64,000 nucleotides of DNA from Stakelama flava (GCF_019351405.1 NZ_JAHWZX010000009.1:1-64000), one strand, 5' to 3'. Counted from the stretch's first letter, positions 26,204-35,533 are shown. Notes: generated by a model from the sequence alone, not told the origin. Program-made: numbers and translations.

Positions 26204-27105
26204 ACGGCCTTCGCGCCCGCATCCTCGAATCGCTGGACATGCCGCTTTCGCGCGACGTGCGTGCGGCGGCGGCGCTGCTCGCCGACCGGCACGGGGGCAG
26301 CGCGGTACTGTTCTATGGATCGGTGCTACGGACCGGCGATATGGACGGCGTGCTTGATTTCTATGTCCTGACGCCTGGTGAATCCGATAGCGTCGACCGG
26401 ATGCTGTGGCCGCATGTCAGTTTCGCCGAACTGCCGGTGGGCGGCGACCGGACAATCCGCGCGAAGGTCGCGACCATGCCGCTGGATGTGTTTGCCGAAG
26501 CTGCGGCGGGCGATCTGATCGACACCACTATCTGGACCCGCTTCGTTCAGCCAAGCGCGCTTGCCTGGGTCGATGAATGGGCGACGCGCCGTTCGGTGGA
26601 AAACAGCATTTGCGCCGCCGCGACCACCGCCGCGTCATTCGCCGCGATGCTGGGTGAGGAGCAGGGCAGCGCACGCGATTACTGGGCCGCGCTGTTCCGC
26701 CAGACCTACACGCTGGAGCTTCGCGTCGAAAAACCGGGGCGCGAGCGGCAGATCCTCGACAATAATCCCGGCTGGTTCGACGACCTGCTGCCGCTCGCCT
26801 GGGACGCTGCCGGCATCGCGTATGACCGGCACGGCGACTCGCTTATTCCCCGGCTCGATCCGGACCGTTGCAGCAAGCTGTACGAACGCTGGGTGGTGCG
26901 GCAGAAGACGGGCAAATGGCTCAACGCGGCGCGGCTGGTAAAGGCGGGCTTCACCTTTGAAGGCGCGACCCGATACGCGTTGTGGAAGATTGAGCGGCAT
27001 ACCGGCATCCGGGTTCGGCTCACCCCGTGGCGCGAACGCCATCCGGTGCTTGCCGCGCCGGGCGTCCTGCTTCAGCTCTGGCGTCAGCAAACCGCCGTCA
27101 AATGA
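26200..27105 (+). CDS. Nucleotidyltransferase-like protein of unknown function
   Basis: A 301-residue soluble protein. The N-terminal part has VLFYGSVLRTGDMDGVLDFYVLTP in its first 70 residues, which recalls the GS...DxD motif of the pol-beta nucleotidyltransferase superfamily, but the second acidic position reads DFY instead of DxD. The rest is helical and ends with a basic segment (WRERHPVLAAPGVLLQLWRQQ). It overlaps the kinase stop (ATGA) and is overlapped by the next gene (ATGA), so the three form a tightly coupled unit. Possible role: headgroup transferase on a phosphorylated lipid (inference). Confidence 0.7.
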   Translation: MNGLRARILESLDMPLSRDVRAAAALLADRHGGSAVLFYGSVLRTGDMDGVLDFYVLTPGESDSVDRMLWPHVSFAELPVGGDRTIRAKVATMPLDVFAEAAAGDLIDTTIWTRFVQPSALAWVDEWATRRSVENSICAAATTAASFAAMLGEEQGSARDYWAALFRQTYTLELRVEKPGRERQILDNNPGWFDDLLPLAWDAAGIAYDRHGDSLIPRLDPDRCSKLYERWVVRQKTGKWLNAARLVKAGFTFEGATRYALWKIERHTGIRVRLTPWRERHPVLAAPGVLLQLWRQQTAVK

Positions 27106-27863
27106 GCTTCACCGCGCTGGTGCTTGCGGGATCGCGCGGCGGCGAAGACCCGCTAGCGCGCCATGCCGGAGTTTCCGACAAGGCGCTGATCGAATTTGAT
27201 GGCGCGACCATGCTCGCCCGCGTGGTCGCCGCGTTGCGCGAGGCGGGGGCAGGGCGCATCGCCGTTTCGGTCTCCAGCGACGCGGTAGCCGATCACGCCA
27301 GCGCGCTCGGAGTTGAGGTGCTCAGCGCCGCGCCGGGGCCGAGCGAGAGCGTCGGCCGTGCCTTTGCCGAACTGGGCGCGCCGCTGCTCGTCACCACCGC
27401 CGACCATGCGCTGCTTCGCCCCGAATGGGTTTCGCGCTTCCTTTCCGACGTGCCCGCTGATGCCGATGTCGCCGCGCTGCTTGCCGAACGCGCGACGATA
27501 GAGGCGGAGGTGCCGGAAACGAAGCGGACCTATCTGCGCTTTGCCGATGGCCAGTGGTCGGGGTGCAACCTGTTCTACCTCGCCAACGAACGCGCGGCGA
27601 ACGCGATCGCGTTGTGGCGCGGGGTCGAGGCAGATCGCAAGCGTCCCTGGCGGATCGTGCGGCGGCTGGGGGCGGGGTTGCTGATGCGTTACCTTTTGGG
27701 GCGTCTGACGCTTGCCGATGCGCTTGCCGCGCTGGGGCGCAGCGCATCGGTGCGCGCGGCGGCGGTGGCGTCGCCCTATGGCCTTGCCGCGGTCGATGTC
27801 GACAAGCCTGCCGATATCGCGCTCGTCCGCGAGCTTATCAGGAATCGCCCGCCAGCGATTTGA
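27102..27863 (+). CDS. MobA-like nucleotidyltransferase
   Basis: A 253-residue NTP transferase of the MobA-like fold: ALVLAGSRGGEDPLARHAGVSDKAL carries the signature loop and lysine across residues 5-28, and LLVTTADHALL the metal-binding aspartate. It is neither a clear molybdenum-cofactor nor a sugar enzyme. The last third is hydrophobic-basic (LLMRYLLGRLTLADALAAL). It is the third of three coupled genes (kinase, nucleotidyltransferase-like, this one) and probably activates a small phosphorylated headgroup (inference). Its end overlaps the end of mutS by 26 bases on the opposite strand. Confidence 0.8.
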   Translation: MSFTALVLAGSRGGEDPLARHAGVSDKALIEFDGATMLARVVAALREAGAGRIAVSVSSDAVADHASALGVEVLSAAPGPSESVGRAFAELGAPLLVTTADHALLRPEWVSRFLSDVPADADVAALLAERATIEAEVPETKRTYLRFADGQWSGCNLFYLANERAANAIALWRGVEADRKRPWRIVRRLGAGLLMRYLLGRLTLADALAALGRSASVRAAAVASPYGLAAVDVDKPADIALVRELIRNRPPAI

Positions 27864-30435
27864 GCCGGTACAGCATGTCGAGCGCGTCGCGCGGACTGAG
27901 CGAATCGATATCGAGCGCGTCTAGTTCCGCGCGCAGCATGTCCACCGCTGCTTCTTCCTGCTCGGCCGCCGCGGCGAACAGCGGCAGATCGTCAAGCCCC
28001 GCCGCCAGCCCGCCGGTCTTTTCGCGTCCCGCCTCCAGCTTGGCCAGAACCGCCTGTGCGCGCTTGACGGTGGCGGGCGGCATCCCGGCAAGCCGCGCCA
28101 CGGCCAGGCCATAGCTGCGATCGGCGGGGCCTTCCGAGACCTCGTGCAGCAGGACGAGGTCTCCCTTCCATTCGCGCGCGCGGACATGGTGTAGGGTCAG
28201 CGCCTCGCACCGTTCGGCAAGCCGGGTCAGTTCGTGATAATGCGTCGCAAACAGACAGCGGCAGCGATTGTCCTCGTGTATCGCCTCGACCACCGCCCAG
28301 GCGATGGCGAGCCCGTCATAGGTGCTGGTGCCGCGCCCGACCTCGTCGAGGATGACGAAGCTGCGCGGCGTGGCCTGCGCCAGAATCGCCGCGGTTTCGA
28401 CCATTTCGACCATGAAGGTGGAGCGGCCGCGCGCCAGATTGTCGGATGCGCCCACCCTGCTGAACAATCGGTCGACCAGCCCCAGCGTGGCACTCGCTGC
28501 TGGCACATAGCTTCCCGCCTGCGCCAGAACCGCGATCAGTGCGTTCTGGCGCAGAAAGGTCGATTTGCCTCCCATATTCGGACCCGTCACCAGCCAAAGG
28601 CGCGAATCTTCCGACAGGACGCAGTCATTGGCGACGAACCGGTCGCCCGAACGCGCCAGCGCAGCCTCCACCACCGGATGGCGTCCGCCGCTCACATCGA
28701 AACAGGCGTGATCGACCAGCGCGGGCCGCGCCCACCCCCCTTCGGCCGCACGTTCGGCAAGGCCGGTGGAAACGTCGATCCGCGCCAACGCATCGGCAGT
28801 GTCGGCGATTGCCTCGCGCGTTTCGAGGGCGGTCTGGGTCAGGTCTTCAAGATGCGCCGCCTCGGCCGCCAGCGAATGCGCGCCCGCCTGAGTCACTTTC
28901 AGCGCAAGATCGTGCAGTTCGGGCGCGTTGAAGCGCACCACCCCCGCAAGCGTCTGGCGATGGGTGAAGCCGCTGTCGGGCGTCATCAGCCTGTCGGCGG
29001 ATTTGGACGGCACTTCAATATGATAGCCGAGCACGCCGTTATGCTTGATCTTCAGGTTGGCGATGCCGGTCTCTTCGCGATAGCGCGCCTCAAGCGCGGC
29101 GAGCGAACGGCGGCCGCCCGCACCCGTGGCGCGCAGATCGTCAAGCGCTGCGTCATAGCCTTCGGCGATGAATCCGCCCTTGTCGGCATCGACCGGCGGA
29201 TCGGGGACGAGCGCACGGCGCAGCAGGTCGATCAGCGCGCCATGACCGCGCAGCCGTGGCGCGATTCCGGCAAGCAACGGCGGCACATCGTCGATGCCCG
29301 CCAGCATCTCACCCATCTGCCACGCGCCGTTCAGTCCGTCGCGAAGCTGGCCCAGATCGCGCGGGCCTCCGCGCCCGGCGGCAAGCCGTCCCAAAGCCCG
29401 GCCGATATCGGGCAGCGCGCGCAGCGCGGCGCGCACCCTGTCGCGCAGTCCGGGATCGTCATGAAACCGCCGCACCAGCGCCAGCCGCGCTTCAATTGCG
29501 GCACGATCCATCAGCGGTGCCGCAATGTCGCTGGCGAGCAGACGCGCGCCCGCGCCCGTCACCGTGCGGTCGGCGGCGTCGAGCAGGCTGCCCTTGCGCG
29601 TTCCGGCGGCGCTAAGCGTCAGTTCGAGGCTTTCGCGAGTCGCGGCGTCGATTGCCATGCAGCTTTCGGATCGGCTGCATTCGGGCGGGCGAAGAAAGGG
29701 CAGCGTTCCTTTCGCCGTATGATTGAGATACGCGATCAGTCCGCCCGCCGCGGCAAGTCCCGCGCGCGAAAACTGCCCGAAGCCGTCCAGCGTCGCGACG
29801 CCGTGAAGCTGTTTCAGTCGCTCCTCGCCCTTCGCGCTGTCGAAATCGCCGCGCGGGCGAAGCGTCGTGGCAAGACCATCGAACGCGCTTGCTTCGCATG
29901 CGATGACCTCTGCCGGGTTCAGCCGCGCGATCTGCGCCGCCACGGTTTCTCCGCCGGTTTCGATCACGGCGAACCGTCCCGTTGAGATATCGGCTGCGGC
30001 GATGGCAACCGCGCCGCCCGCTTCGCCGATCGCGGCGCACCAGTTGGCCGATCGGCTGTCCAGCAGCGCTTCTTCGGTCAGCGTGCCCGCTGTCACGACG
30101 CGCACGATCGCGCGTTCGACCAGCGCTTTCGAACCGCCACGCTTTTTCGCTTGCTCGGGCGTTTCGACCTGATCGGCGATGGCTACGCGGTGGCCGCCCT
30201 TGATCAGCCGGGCAAGATAGCTTTCGGCCGAATGCGCGGGCACGCCGCACATCGCGACCTTCTCCCCGTCATGTTCGCCGCGCGCGGTCAGCGCGATGTC
30301 GAGACAGGCGGCGGCGACCTTCGCATCGTCGAAGAACAGTTCGAAAAAATCGCCCATGCGATAGAAGAGCAGGCAGTCGCCCGCCTCTTCCTTCAGTCGC
30401 AGATACTGGGCCATCATGGGGGTTGGTGCGGACAT
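27838..30435 (-). CDS. mutS: DNA mismatch repair protein MutS
   Basis: Recognises mismatches and small loops and starts mismatch repair with MutL. The 865 residues are full length. The mismatch-binding Phe-x-Glu motif is in YRMGDFFELF near residue 30. The ATPase domain has Walker A GPNMGGKST with K624, the DEVGRGTSTYDG motif and the following ATHYHEL. The ATG at 30435 (MSAPTPMMAQYLRLK) matches the usual N-terminus; the frame stays open far upstream, antisense to the malic enzyme gene, which is not coding. mutL is not in the window. Confidence 0.96.
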   Translation of the reverse strand: MSAPTPMMAQYLRLKEEAGDCLLFYRMGDFFELFFDDAKVAAACLDIALTARGEHDGEKVAMCGVPAHSAESYLARLIKGGHRVAIADQVETPEQAKKRGGSKALVERAIVRVVTAGTLTEEALLDSRSANWCAAIGEAGGAVAIAAADISTGRFAVIETGGETVAAQIARLNPAEVIACEASAFDGLATTLRPRGDFDSAKGEERLKQLHGVATLDGFGQFSRAGLAAAGGLIAYLNHTAKGTLPFLRPPECSRSESCMAIDAATRESLELTLSAAGTRKGSLLDAADRTVTGAGARLLASDIAAPLMDRAAIEARLALVRRFHDDPGLRDRVRAALRALPDIGRALGRLAAGRGGPRDLGQLRDGLNGAWQMGEMLAGIDDVPPLLAGIAPRLRGHGALIDLLRRALVPDPPVDADKGGFIAEGYDAALDDLRATGAGGRRSLAALEARYREETGIANLKIKHNGVLGYHIEVPSKSADRLMTPDSGFTHRQTLAGVVRFNAPELHDLALKVTQAGAHSLAAEAAHLEDLTQTALETREAIADTADALARIDVSTGLAERAAEGGWARPALVDHACFDVSGGRHPVVEAALARSGDRFVANDCVLSEDSRLWLVTGPNMGGKSTFLRQNALIAVLAQAGSYVPAASATLGLVDRLFSRVGASDNLARGRSTFMVEMVETAAILAQATPRSFVILDEVGRGTSTYDGLAIAWAVVEAIHEDNRCRCLFATHYHELTRLAERCEALTLHHVRAREWKGDLVLLHEVSEGPADRSYGLAVARLAGMPPATVKRAQAVLAKLEAGREKTGGLAAGLDDLPLFAAAAEQEEAAVDMLRAELDALDIDSLSPRDALDMLYRLKSLAGDS

Positions 30436-30520
30436 CGCCGCCAGCGGTAGCGCAGCGGTGCGCGCGCATAAACCGCCTTCGATGCTTTCGCCGGGCGAGA
30501 GGTGCACAAAAAACTCTCTG

Positions 30521-30565
30521 GCCCTTCGACAAGCGCGGTCCGATCGGGCTAAGGGCAGGGCGAAC
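30521..30565. repeat. REP-like element, family A, single degenerate arm
   Basis: GCCCTTCGACAAGCGCGGTC followed by CGATCGGGC and AAGGGC shares the CTTCGACAAGC core with the right arm at 14512-14538. It lies in the 150-base gap between the divergent mutS and malic enzyme genes and ends 20 bases before the latter. Confidence 0.5.
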
Positions 30566-30585
30566 CAAAATTCCAGAGGATTGCG

Positions 30586-32844
30586 ATGGCCGACGAATCG
30601 AACGTCCAGTTTTCCGAGCGCGAGGCGCTTCTGTTCCATTCGGAGGGGCGTCCGGGCAAGCTGGAGATCGTCGCGACCAAGCCGATGGCGTCGCAGCGCG
30701 ATCTGGCGCTTGCCTATTCGCCGGGTGTCGCGGTGCCCGTGCGCGCCATCGCCGAAGATCCGCAGGCCGCCTATGATTATACGTCTAAGGGCAATCTGGT
30801 CGCGGTGATTTCCAACGGCACCGCGATCCTCGGCCTCGGCAATCTCGGCGCGCTGGCGTCGAAACCGGTGATGGAGGGCAAGGCGGTGCTCTTCAAACGC
30901 TTTGCCGATGTCGATTCGATCGACCTTGAACTGAAGACCGAGGATGTCGACCGGTTCATCGACGCGGTCGAACTGCTCGAACCCAGCTTTGGCGGGATCA
31001 ACCTGGAAGATATCGCCTCGCCGGCCTGTTTCGTCATCGAACAGACGCTGCGCGAACGGATGAACATCCCCGTGTTCCATGACGATCAGCACGGCACCGC
31101 GATCATCGCCGCGGCGGGGTTGATCAACGCGCTTCACCTGACCGGGCGCGACATCAAGGATACGAAGGTCGTGGTAAACGGCGCGGGCGCCGCCGCGATC
31201 GCTTGCGCGGACCTCATCAAGGCGATGGGCCTGCCGCAGCAGAACATGCTGATGCTCGATCGCACGGGCATATTGTATGAAGGGCGCGGCGACATCAACC
31301 AGTGGCAATCGACCCATGCGATCGATACCGATCTGCGCACGCTGGAAGAGGCGCTGGATGGCGCGGACGTGTTTCTGGGTCTGTCGGCGGCGGGTGCGCT
31401 TCCGGCCGAATATCTGAAAAAAATGGCGGATCAGCCGATCGTGTTCGCGATGGCCAATCCCGATCCCGAAATCTCGCCGCCCGAGGCGAAGAAGGCACGT
31501 CCCGACGTCATCATCGCCACCGGCCGGTCGGATTATCCGAATCAGGTCAACAACGTGCTTGGCTTTCCCTTCATCTTTCGCGGCGCGCTCGACGTGCGTG
31601 CGACGACGATCAACGATGCGATGAAGATTGCTGCGGCCGAAGCGCTTGCCGCGCTCGCGCGCCAGCAGGTGCCCGAAGAGGTCGCGACAGCCTATGGCGT
31701 GCAGCACAGCTTCGGGCGCGACTATATCATCCCTGCGCCGTTCGATCCGCGGTTGATGGAAATCGTGCCCCCTGCCGTGGCGAAAGCGGCGATGGATTCG
31801 GGCGTCGCTACCAAACCGATCCTCGATCTCGACGCTTATGCGCAGACGCTGAAAGGCAGGCTCAACCCGACGACGCAGGTCCTCAGCCTTGCCTATGAAG
31901 GCGCGCGGGCGCGGCCAAAGCGAGTCATTTTCGCGGAAGCCGAGGAAGAAGTCGTGCTGCGCGCGGCAATTGCGTTCCGCGATGGCGGGTACGGCACGCC
32001 GGTGCTGGTCGGCCGCGACGATGTGCGCCAGCGGTTGCTCGACATCGGGGTCGATAATCCCGACAGTTTCGAACTGCACAACAGCCGCCATTCGCCACTG
32101 GTCCCGCAGATGGTCGATTTTCTGTACGGGCGGCTACAGCGGCGCGGCTATCTGCGCCGCGATTGCGAGCGTATGGTCAATCAGGATCGCAACATCTTCG
32201 GCGCGCTGCTGCTGCAACTGGGGCAGGGCGATGCGATGATCACCGGCATCACGCGCACCTATGCACAGACGATCCGCGAGGTTCGCCGCGTCATCGATCC
32301 GTTGCCCGGCCGCACGCCCTTCGGCATCCATATCCTGGTCGGGCAAAGCCATACGGTGTTCATCGCCGACACGACGGTGAACGAACGTCCGACTGCCGAG
32401 GAACTGGCGGAAATCGCCGAACAGACCGCGCATGTCGCGCGGCGTATGGGCCACGAACCGCGCGTCGCGTTCCTCAGCTATTCCAATTTCGGCAACCCGC
32501 CGGGACAATGGCTCGACAATCTGCGCGCCGCGGTGAAGGTTCTGGAGGAACGGCAGGTCGGGTTCGAATTCGAAGGCGAAATGGCGCCCGATGTCGCACT
32601 CAATCCGCAGCAACAGGCGAATTATCCCTTTGCCCGCTTATCCGGCCCGGCGAACGTTTTGATCATGCCGGGACTCCAGTCGGCGAACATCTCGGCAAAG
32701 CTGCTGCGCGAACTGGGTGGCGATTCGATGATTGGCCCGATGCTGATCGGCATCGAAAAGCCGGTCCAGATCGCGCCGATGACGTCGAGCGCGAACGAAC
32801 TTGTAACGCTGGCGGTGCTCGCCGCTGGCGGCATGGTGGAGTGA
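30586..32844 (+). CDS. maeB: NADP-dependent malic enzyme with phosphotransacetylase-like domain
   Basis: Decarboxylates malate to pyruvate with NADP. The 752 residues hold a malic enzyme domain (about 1-430), with [29 protein letters not shown] and the nucleotide-binding [14 protein letters not shown], then a phosphotransacetylase-like domain (about 440-752) that in MaeB enzymes is regulatory and not a working acetyltransferase. CCAGAGGA lies shortly before the ATG. Together with aconitase and isocitrate lyase it links C4 acids to pyruvate and NADPH during growth on fatty acids or acetate. Confidence 0.95.
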   Translation: MADESNVQFSEREALLFHSEGRPGKLEIVATKPMASQRDLALAYSPGVAVPVRAIAEDPQAAYDYTSKGNLVAVISNGTAILGLGNLGALASKPVMEGKAVLFKRFADVDSIDLELKTEDVDRFIDAVELLEPSFGGINLEDIASPACFVIEQTLRERMNIPVFHDDQHGTAIIAAAGLINALHLTGRDIKDTKVVVNGAGAAAIACADLIKAMGLPQQNMLMLDRTGILYEGRGDINQWQSTHAIDTDLRTLEEALDGADVFLGLSAAGALPAEYLKKMADQPIVFAMANPDPEISPPEAKKARPDVIIATGRSDYPNQVNNVLGFPFIFRGALDVRATTINDAMKIAAAEALAALARQQVPEEVATAYGVQHSFGRDYIIPAPFDPRLMEIVPPAVAKAAMDSGVATKPILDLDAYAQTLKGRLNPTTQVLSLAYEGARARPKRVIFAEAEEEVVLRAAIAFRDGGYGTPVLVGRDDVRQRLLDIGVDNPDSFELHNSRHSPLVPQMVDFLYGRLQRRGYLRRDCERMVNQDRNIFGALLLQLGQGDAMITGITRTYAQTIREVRRVIDPLPGRTPFGIHILVGQSHTVFIADTTVNERPTAEELAEIAEQTAHVARRMGHEPRVAFLSYSNFGNPPGQWLDNLRAAVKVLEERQVGFEFEGEMAPDVALNPQQQANYPFARLSGPANVLIMPGLQSANISAKLLRELGGDSMIGPMLIGIEKPVQIAPMTSSANELVTLAVLAAGGMVE

Positions 32845-32897
32845 GGCACGGGTGGGGGCGACCCCGCCTTTCCCGGCACAAGACCCTTGTCTCGCCC

Positions 32898-33001
32898 GTT
32901 CGTCCTGAGCGGCTGCCGCAGGCAGCCAGTCGAAGGACCGTGCTTCTCCTCGCGCAGAGTGGAGGAAGGACGGCGCTTCGACAGGCTCAGCGCGAATGGG
33001 G
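32898..33001. repeat. REP-like pair of arms, family A
   Basis: A left arm starting GTTCGTCCTGAGCGGCTGCC, with an inner stem and ending GTCGAAGGAC (32898-32938), faces a right arm CTTCGACAGGCTCAG and GCGAATGGGG (32976-33001). It lies after the malic enzyme gene, in the 260-base gap before the short-chain dehydrogenase, and could stop or stabilise transcripts from both sides. Confidence 0.75.
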
Positions 33002-33052
33002 TTCGCTCGCCCCACCGCCCTGGCCTTGATTCCCCGCAACAATGAAGTGATG

Positions 33053-33096
33053 GTTGCCGGATCGCCGCGTCGCGTCGCTCTTCGCGATGACGAGGG
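33053..33096. repeat. Intergenic repeat family C
   Basis: The segment containing GGATCGCCGCGTCGCGTCGC and TTCGCGATGACG is the reverse of the element at 53526-53566 (CGTCATCGCGAGGAGCGTAG, then CGACGCGGCGATCC). Its two halves are partly self-complementary. Next to the family A element, it fills most of the gap after the malic enzyme gene. Confidence 0.75.
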
Positions 33097-33104
33097 GAGT
33101 GCGA

Positions 33105-33899
33105 TTACAGATCCGGATCGATGCTGCTGCCCAGCGCTGCGTTGACGAGGCCGCCGTCGATGGTGATCGTTTCGCCCACCACATAATCGCCCGCGCGGGC
33201 CGCGAGGTAGATTGCGGCGGCTGCCATGTCCTCATCCGTGCCGATCCGGCCGGCGGGGATCGCCTTCGCGACCTGATCACCATGATCACGCGCCGCCTTG
33301 TTCATCTTGCTCGCAAACGCGCCCGGCGCGATCGAGGTGACATTGATGGAATCGCGAATGAGGCGCGCCGCCATCCGCTTGGTAAGGTAGATCAGCCCCG
33401 CCTTGGACGCGTGATAGCTATACGTGTCCCACGGGTTCAGCCGCTGCCCGTCGATCGAGGTGATGTTGATTACCTTGGCGGGCTGATCCTTGCTTCCGGC
33501 GCGTTTCAGCAAGCCATGCATTGCCTGGGTAAGGAAGAAGGGCGATTTCAGGTTGAGGTCGACAACCTTGTCCCAACCATGTTCGTCGAACTCCTCGAAC
33601 GGTACGCCCCAGGCGGTACCCGCATTGTTGACGAGGATGTCGAGCCGGTCCTCATGGGTGGCCAGTTCGGACGCCAGCGACCGGCATCCTTCGACGGTCG
33701 CGATATCGTGCTGCAGCGCGATGCACTTTTCGCCAAGCTCGCGCGCGGTCGCTTCGCAATCCCCGGCCTTGCGCGACACGATATACACTTTGGCGCCTTG
33801 GCCGATAAAGCCTTCTGCGATCATCCGGCCAATTCCGCGCGATCCGCCGGTGATCAGCGCAACGCGCCCTTCCAGACTGAACAGGCTGGTCGTATCCAT
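33105..33899 (-). CDS. Short-chain dehydrogenase/reductase
   Basis: A 264-residue NAD(P)-dependent oxidoreductase of the classical SDR family: TGGSRGIGR (cofactor loop), NNAGTAWG, the catalytic serine in INITSIDGQ and YSYHASKAG (Tyr and Lys), ending with VVGETITIDGG. It follows the acyl-CoA dehydrogenase gene by 20 bases and is probably in its operon, so it may act on a hydroxyacyl or ketoacyl intermediate; the substrate is not shown. Two tandem ATGs (33902 and 33899) follow GGAGAGA, and I prefer the second. Confidence 0.9.
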   Translation of the reverse strand: MDTTSLFSLEGRVALITGGSRGIGRMIAEGFIGQGAKVYIVSRKAGDCEATARELGEKCIALQHDIATVEGCRSLASELATHEDRLDILVNNAGTAWGVPFEEFDEHGWDKVVDLNLKSPFFLTQAMHGLLKRAGSKDQPAKVINITSIDGQRLNPWDTYSYHASKAGLIYLTKRMAARLIRDSINVTSIAPGAFASKMNKAARDHGDQVAKAIPAGRIGTDEDMAAAAIYLAARAGDYVVGETITIDGGLVNAALGSSIDPDL

Positions 33900-33919
33900 C
33901 ATTCTCTCCGTAATCTTGA

Positions 33920-35065
33920 TTACCCGCCGCGCTTCATGGTTTCGCGCGCGATGATGATCTGCTGAATCTGGCTGGTGCCTTCGTAGATACGGAACAGCCG
34001 GACATCGCGGTACAGCCGCTCGATGCCGTAATCGGCGATATAGCCCGCTCCGCCATAAATCTGCACCGCGCGGTCGGCGACGCGGCCGACCATTTCGCTG
34101 GCATAATATTTGGCCGCTGCGCTTTCCATCACGACATTGTCTCCCGCATCTTTGCGTGTAGCTGTTTCGAGGACCAGCGCGCGCGCAGCCAGCGCCTCGG
34201 TCTTTGAATCGGCAATCATCGCCTGGATCAGCTGATGCTCGGCGATGGGCTTTCCGAACTGCTTGCGCTCGCTCGCATAGGCGACGCAATCGGCGATCAG
34301 CCGTTCGGCCACGCCGACGCATACCGCCGCGATATGCAGCCGCCCGCGATCGAGCACCTGCATCGCGATTTTGAACCCGTCGCCTTCGTCGCCCAGCCGG
34401 TTGCCGGCGGGGACGGGAACGTCGTCCAGATTGAGGTCGGCGACCTTCGCGCCTTTTTGCCCCATCTTCTTTTCGGGTTCGCCGATGCTGACGCCGGGAA
34501 GTCCGCGCGGCACCAGAAAGGCGGAGACGCCACGCCCACCCGGTTCGTCGCCGGTGCGCGCCATCACGGTGAAAAGGTCGGCGCGATCGGCGTTGGTAAT
34601 GTAGCGCTTCGTTCCAGACAGCTTATAGCTATCGCCATCGCGTATCGCGCGCGTCTTTACGCTGCCGCTGTCCGATCCGACATCGGGTTCGGTCAGCGCG
34701 AAGCTGGTGATGATCTCTCCGCTTGCGATTCGGGGCAGCCATTCGCGCTTCTGCTCCTCCCTGCCAGCAATCACCAGCCCCTGGCTGCCGATACCGACAT
34801 TGGTGCCGAAGGCGGAGCGGAAAGCGGGGGTGGTCCGGCCCAGTTCGATTGCCACGCGCGCCTCTTCGCCCATGGTGAGGCCAAGGCCGCCATAGTCCTC
34901 CCCGATCGACAGGCCGAACAGGCCGAGCTGCTTCATTTCCCCGACGATATCCTGCGGGATCGCATCGTCAGCCTCTACCTTCGCCTCAAGCGGGCGCAGG
35001 CGCTCGGCAACGAAACGGCGTACCGTGTCGATCAGCGCGTCAAAGGTTTCGGCATCAAGCGCCAT
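33920..35065 (-). CDS. Acyl-CoA dehydrogenase
   Basis: An FAD flavoprotein that introduces the trans-2 double bond into acyl-CoA and passes electrons to ETF. The 381 residues are typical: LGLSIGEDYGG-like N-terminal helix domain (LFGLSIGEDYGGLGLTMGEE), FALTEPDVGSDSG around the flavin, and the catalytic glutamate region RIYEGTSQIQQIIIAR at the C-terminus. The ATG at 35065 is preceded by AGGAG. It is first in a two-gene operon with the short-chain dehydrogenase. Chain-length preference cannot be read from the sequence. Confidence 0.93.
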   Translation of the reverse strand: MALDAETFDALIDTVRRFVAERLRPLEAKVEADDAIPQDIVGEMKQLGLFGLSIGEDYGGLGLTMGEEARVAIELGRTTPAFRSAFGTNVGIGSQGLVIAGREEQKREWLPRIASGEIITSFALTEPDVGSDSGSVKTRAIRDGDSYKLSGTKRYITNADRADLFTVMARTGDEPGGRGVSAFLVPRGLPGVSIGEPEKKMGQKGAKVADLNLDDVPVPAGNRLGDEGDGFKIAMQVLDRGRLHIAAVCVGVAERLIADCVAYASERKQFGKPIAEHQLIQAMIADSKTEALAARALVLETATRKDAGDNVVMESAAAKYYASEMVGRVADRAVQIYGGAGYIADYGIERLYRDVRLFRIYEGTSQIQQIIIARETMKRGG

Positions 35066-35302
35066 AAAAACTCCTGTTGGAAAGCGATATGTAGCTACAC
35101 CGATGCCGGACTGTGCGGCAAGCGGTCCATACCGAATCTTCCAAACAGGGCTGTACCGTTGATTTGGCTGACGAACGACCTGATGTGTGGACCGTGTCAG
35201 CGCTGACGTGGCGCGGCAGCCGGCTGGGGGTCGCGCGGACTTCATCCGGCCATGTTCGACCGGTCGGCAAGCGCCATGGTCGTCGTCCCTGAAAACGGAA
35301 AT

Positions 35303-35327
35303 GCCCGCCGGATTATCTCCGGCGGGC
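35303..35327 (-). terminator. Rho-independent terminator after the isocitrate lyase operon
   Basis: GCCCGCCGGA and TCCGGCGGGC form a perfect 10-base stem with a 5-base loop. On the minus strand it follows the stop of the 58-residue gene by 30 bases and is followed by ATTTCCGTTTTC. It should close the aceA transcript. Confidence 0.7.
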
Positions 35328-35356
35328 ACCTTTCCTCCCCAGGAAAGTGGTACGTA

Positions 35357-35533
35357 TCAGCTGTAATTGCCCAGCCGGTGATACAGCGCCGCGACTCGCA
35401 TCGATTCGGGGCTGTCGGCTACCTTTTGCGCGTAATCGGCGAGCGCCGCGCGCAGCAGGCGGAAATCATCGGTGGAAAATACCGCCCGGGCGCGGGCGGG
35501 TTCGCGAGGGGTGATGGTGTCGGTCATCGCCAT
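35357..35533 (-). CDS. Small conserved-looking protein downstream of isocitrate lyase
   Basis: A 58-residue soluble protein that I do not recognise by name. It begins MAMTDTITPREPARARAVFS and contains a helical DDFRLLRAALADYAQKVAD part and the ending ALYHRLGNYS. AGGAG lies 7 bases before the ATG at 35533. It sits 36 bases after aceA on the same strand and before the strong terminator, so it is very likely co-transcribed. A role tied to isocitrate lyase is possible but unproven. Confidence 0.7.
   Translation of the reverse strand: MAMTDTITPREPARARAVFSTDDFRLLRAALADYAQKVADSPESMRVAALYHRLGNYS

Noticed and set aside
30436..32091. Upstream extension of the mutS frame by about 550 codons
   Set aside because: Antisense to the malic enzyme gene. 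MutS has its normal N-terminus at 30435 and is complete without it.
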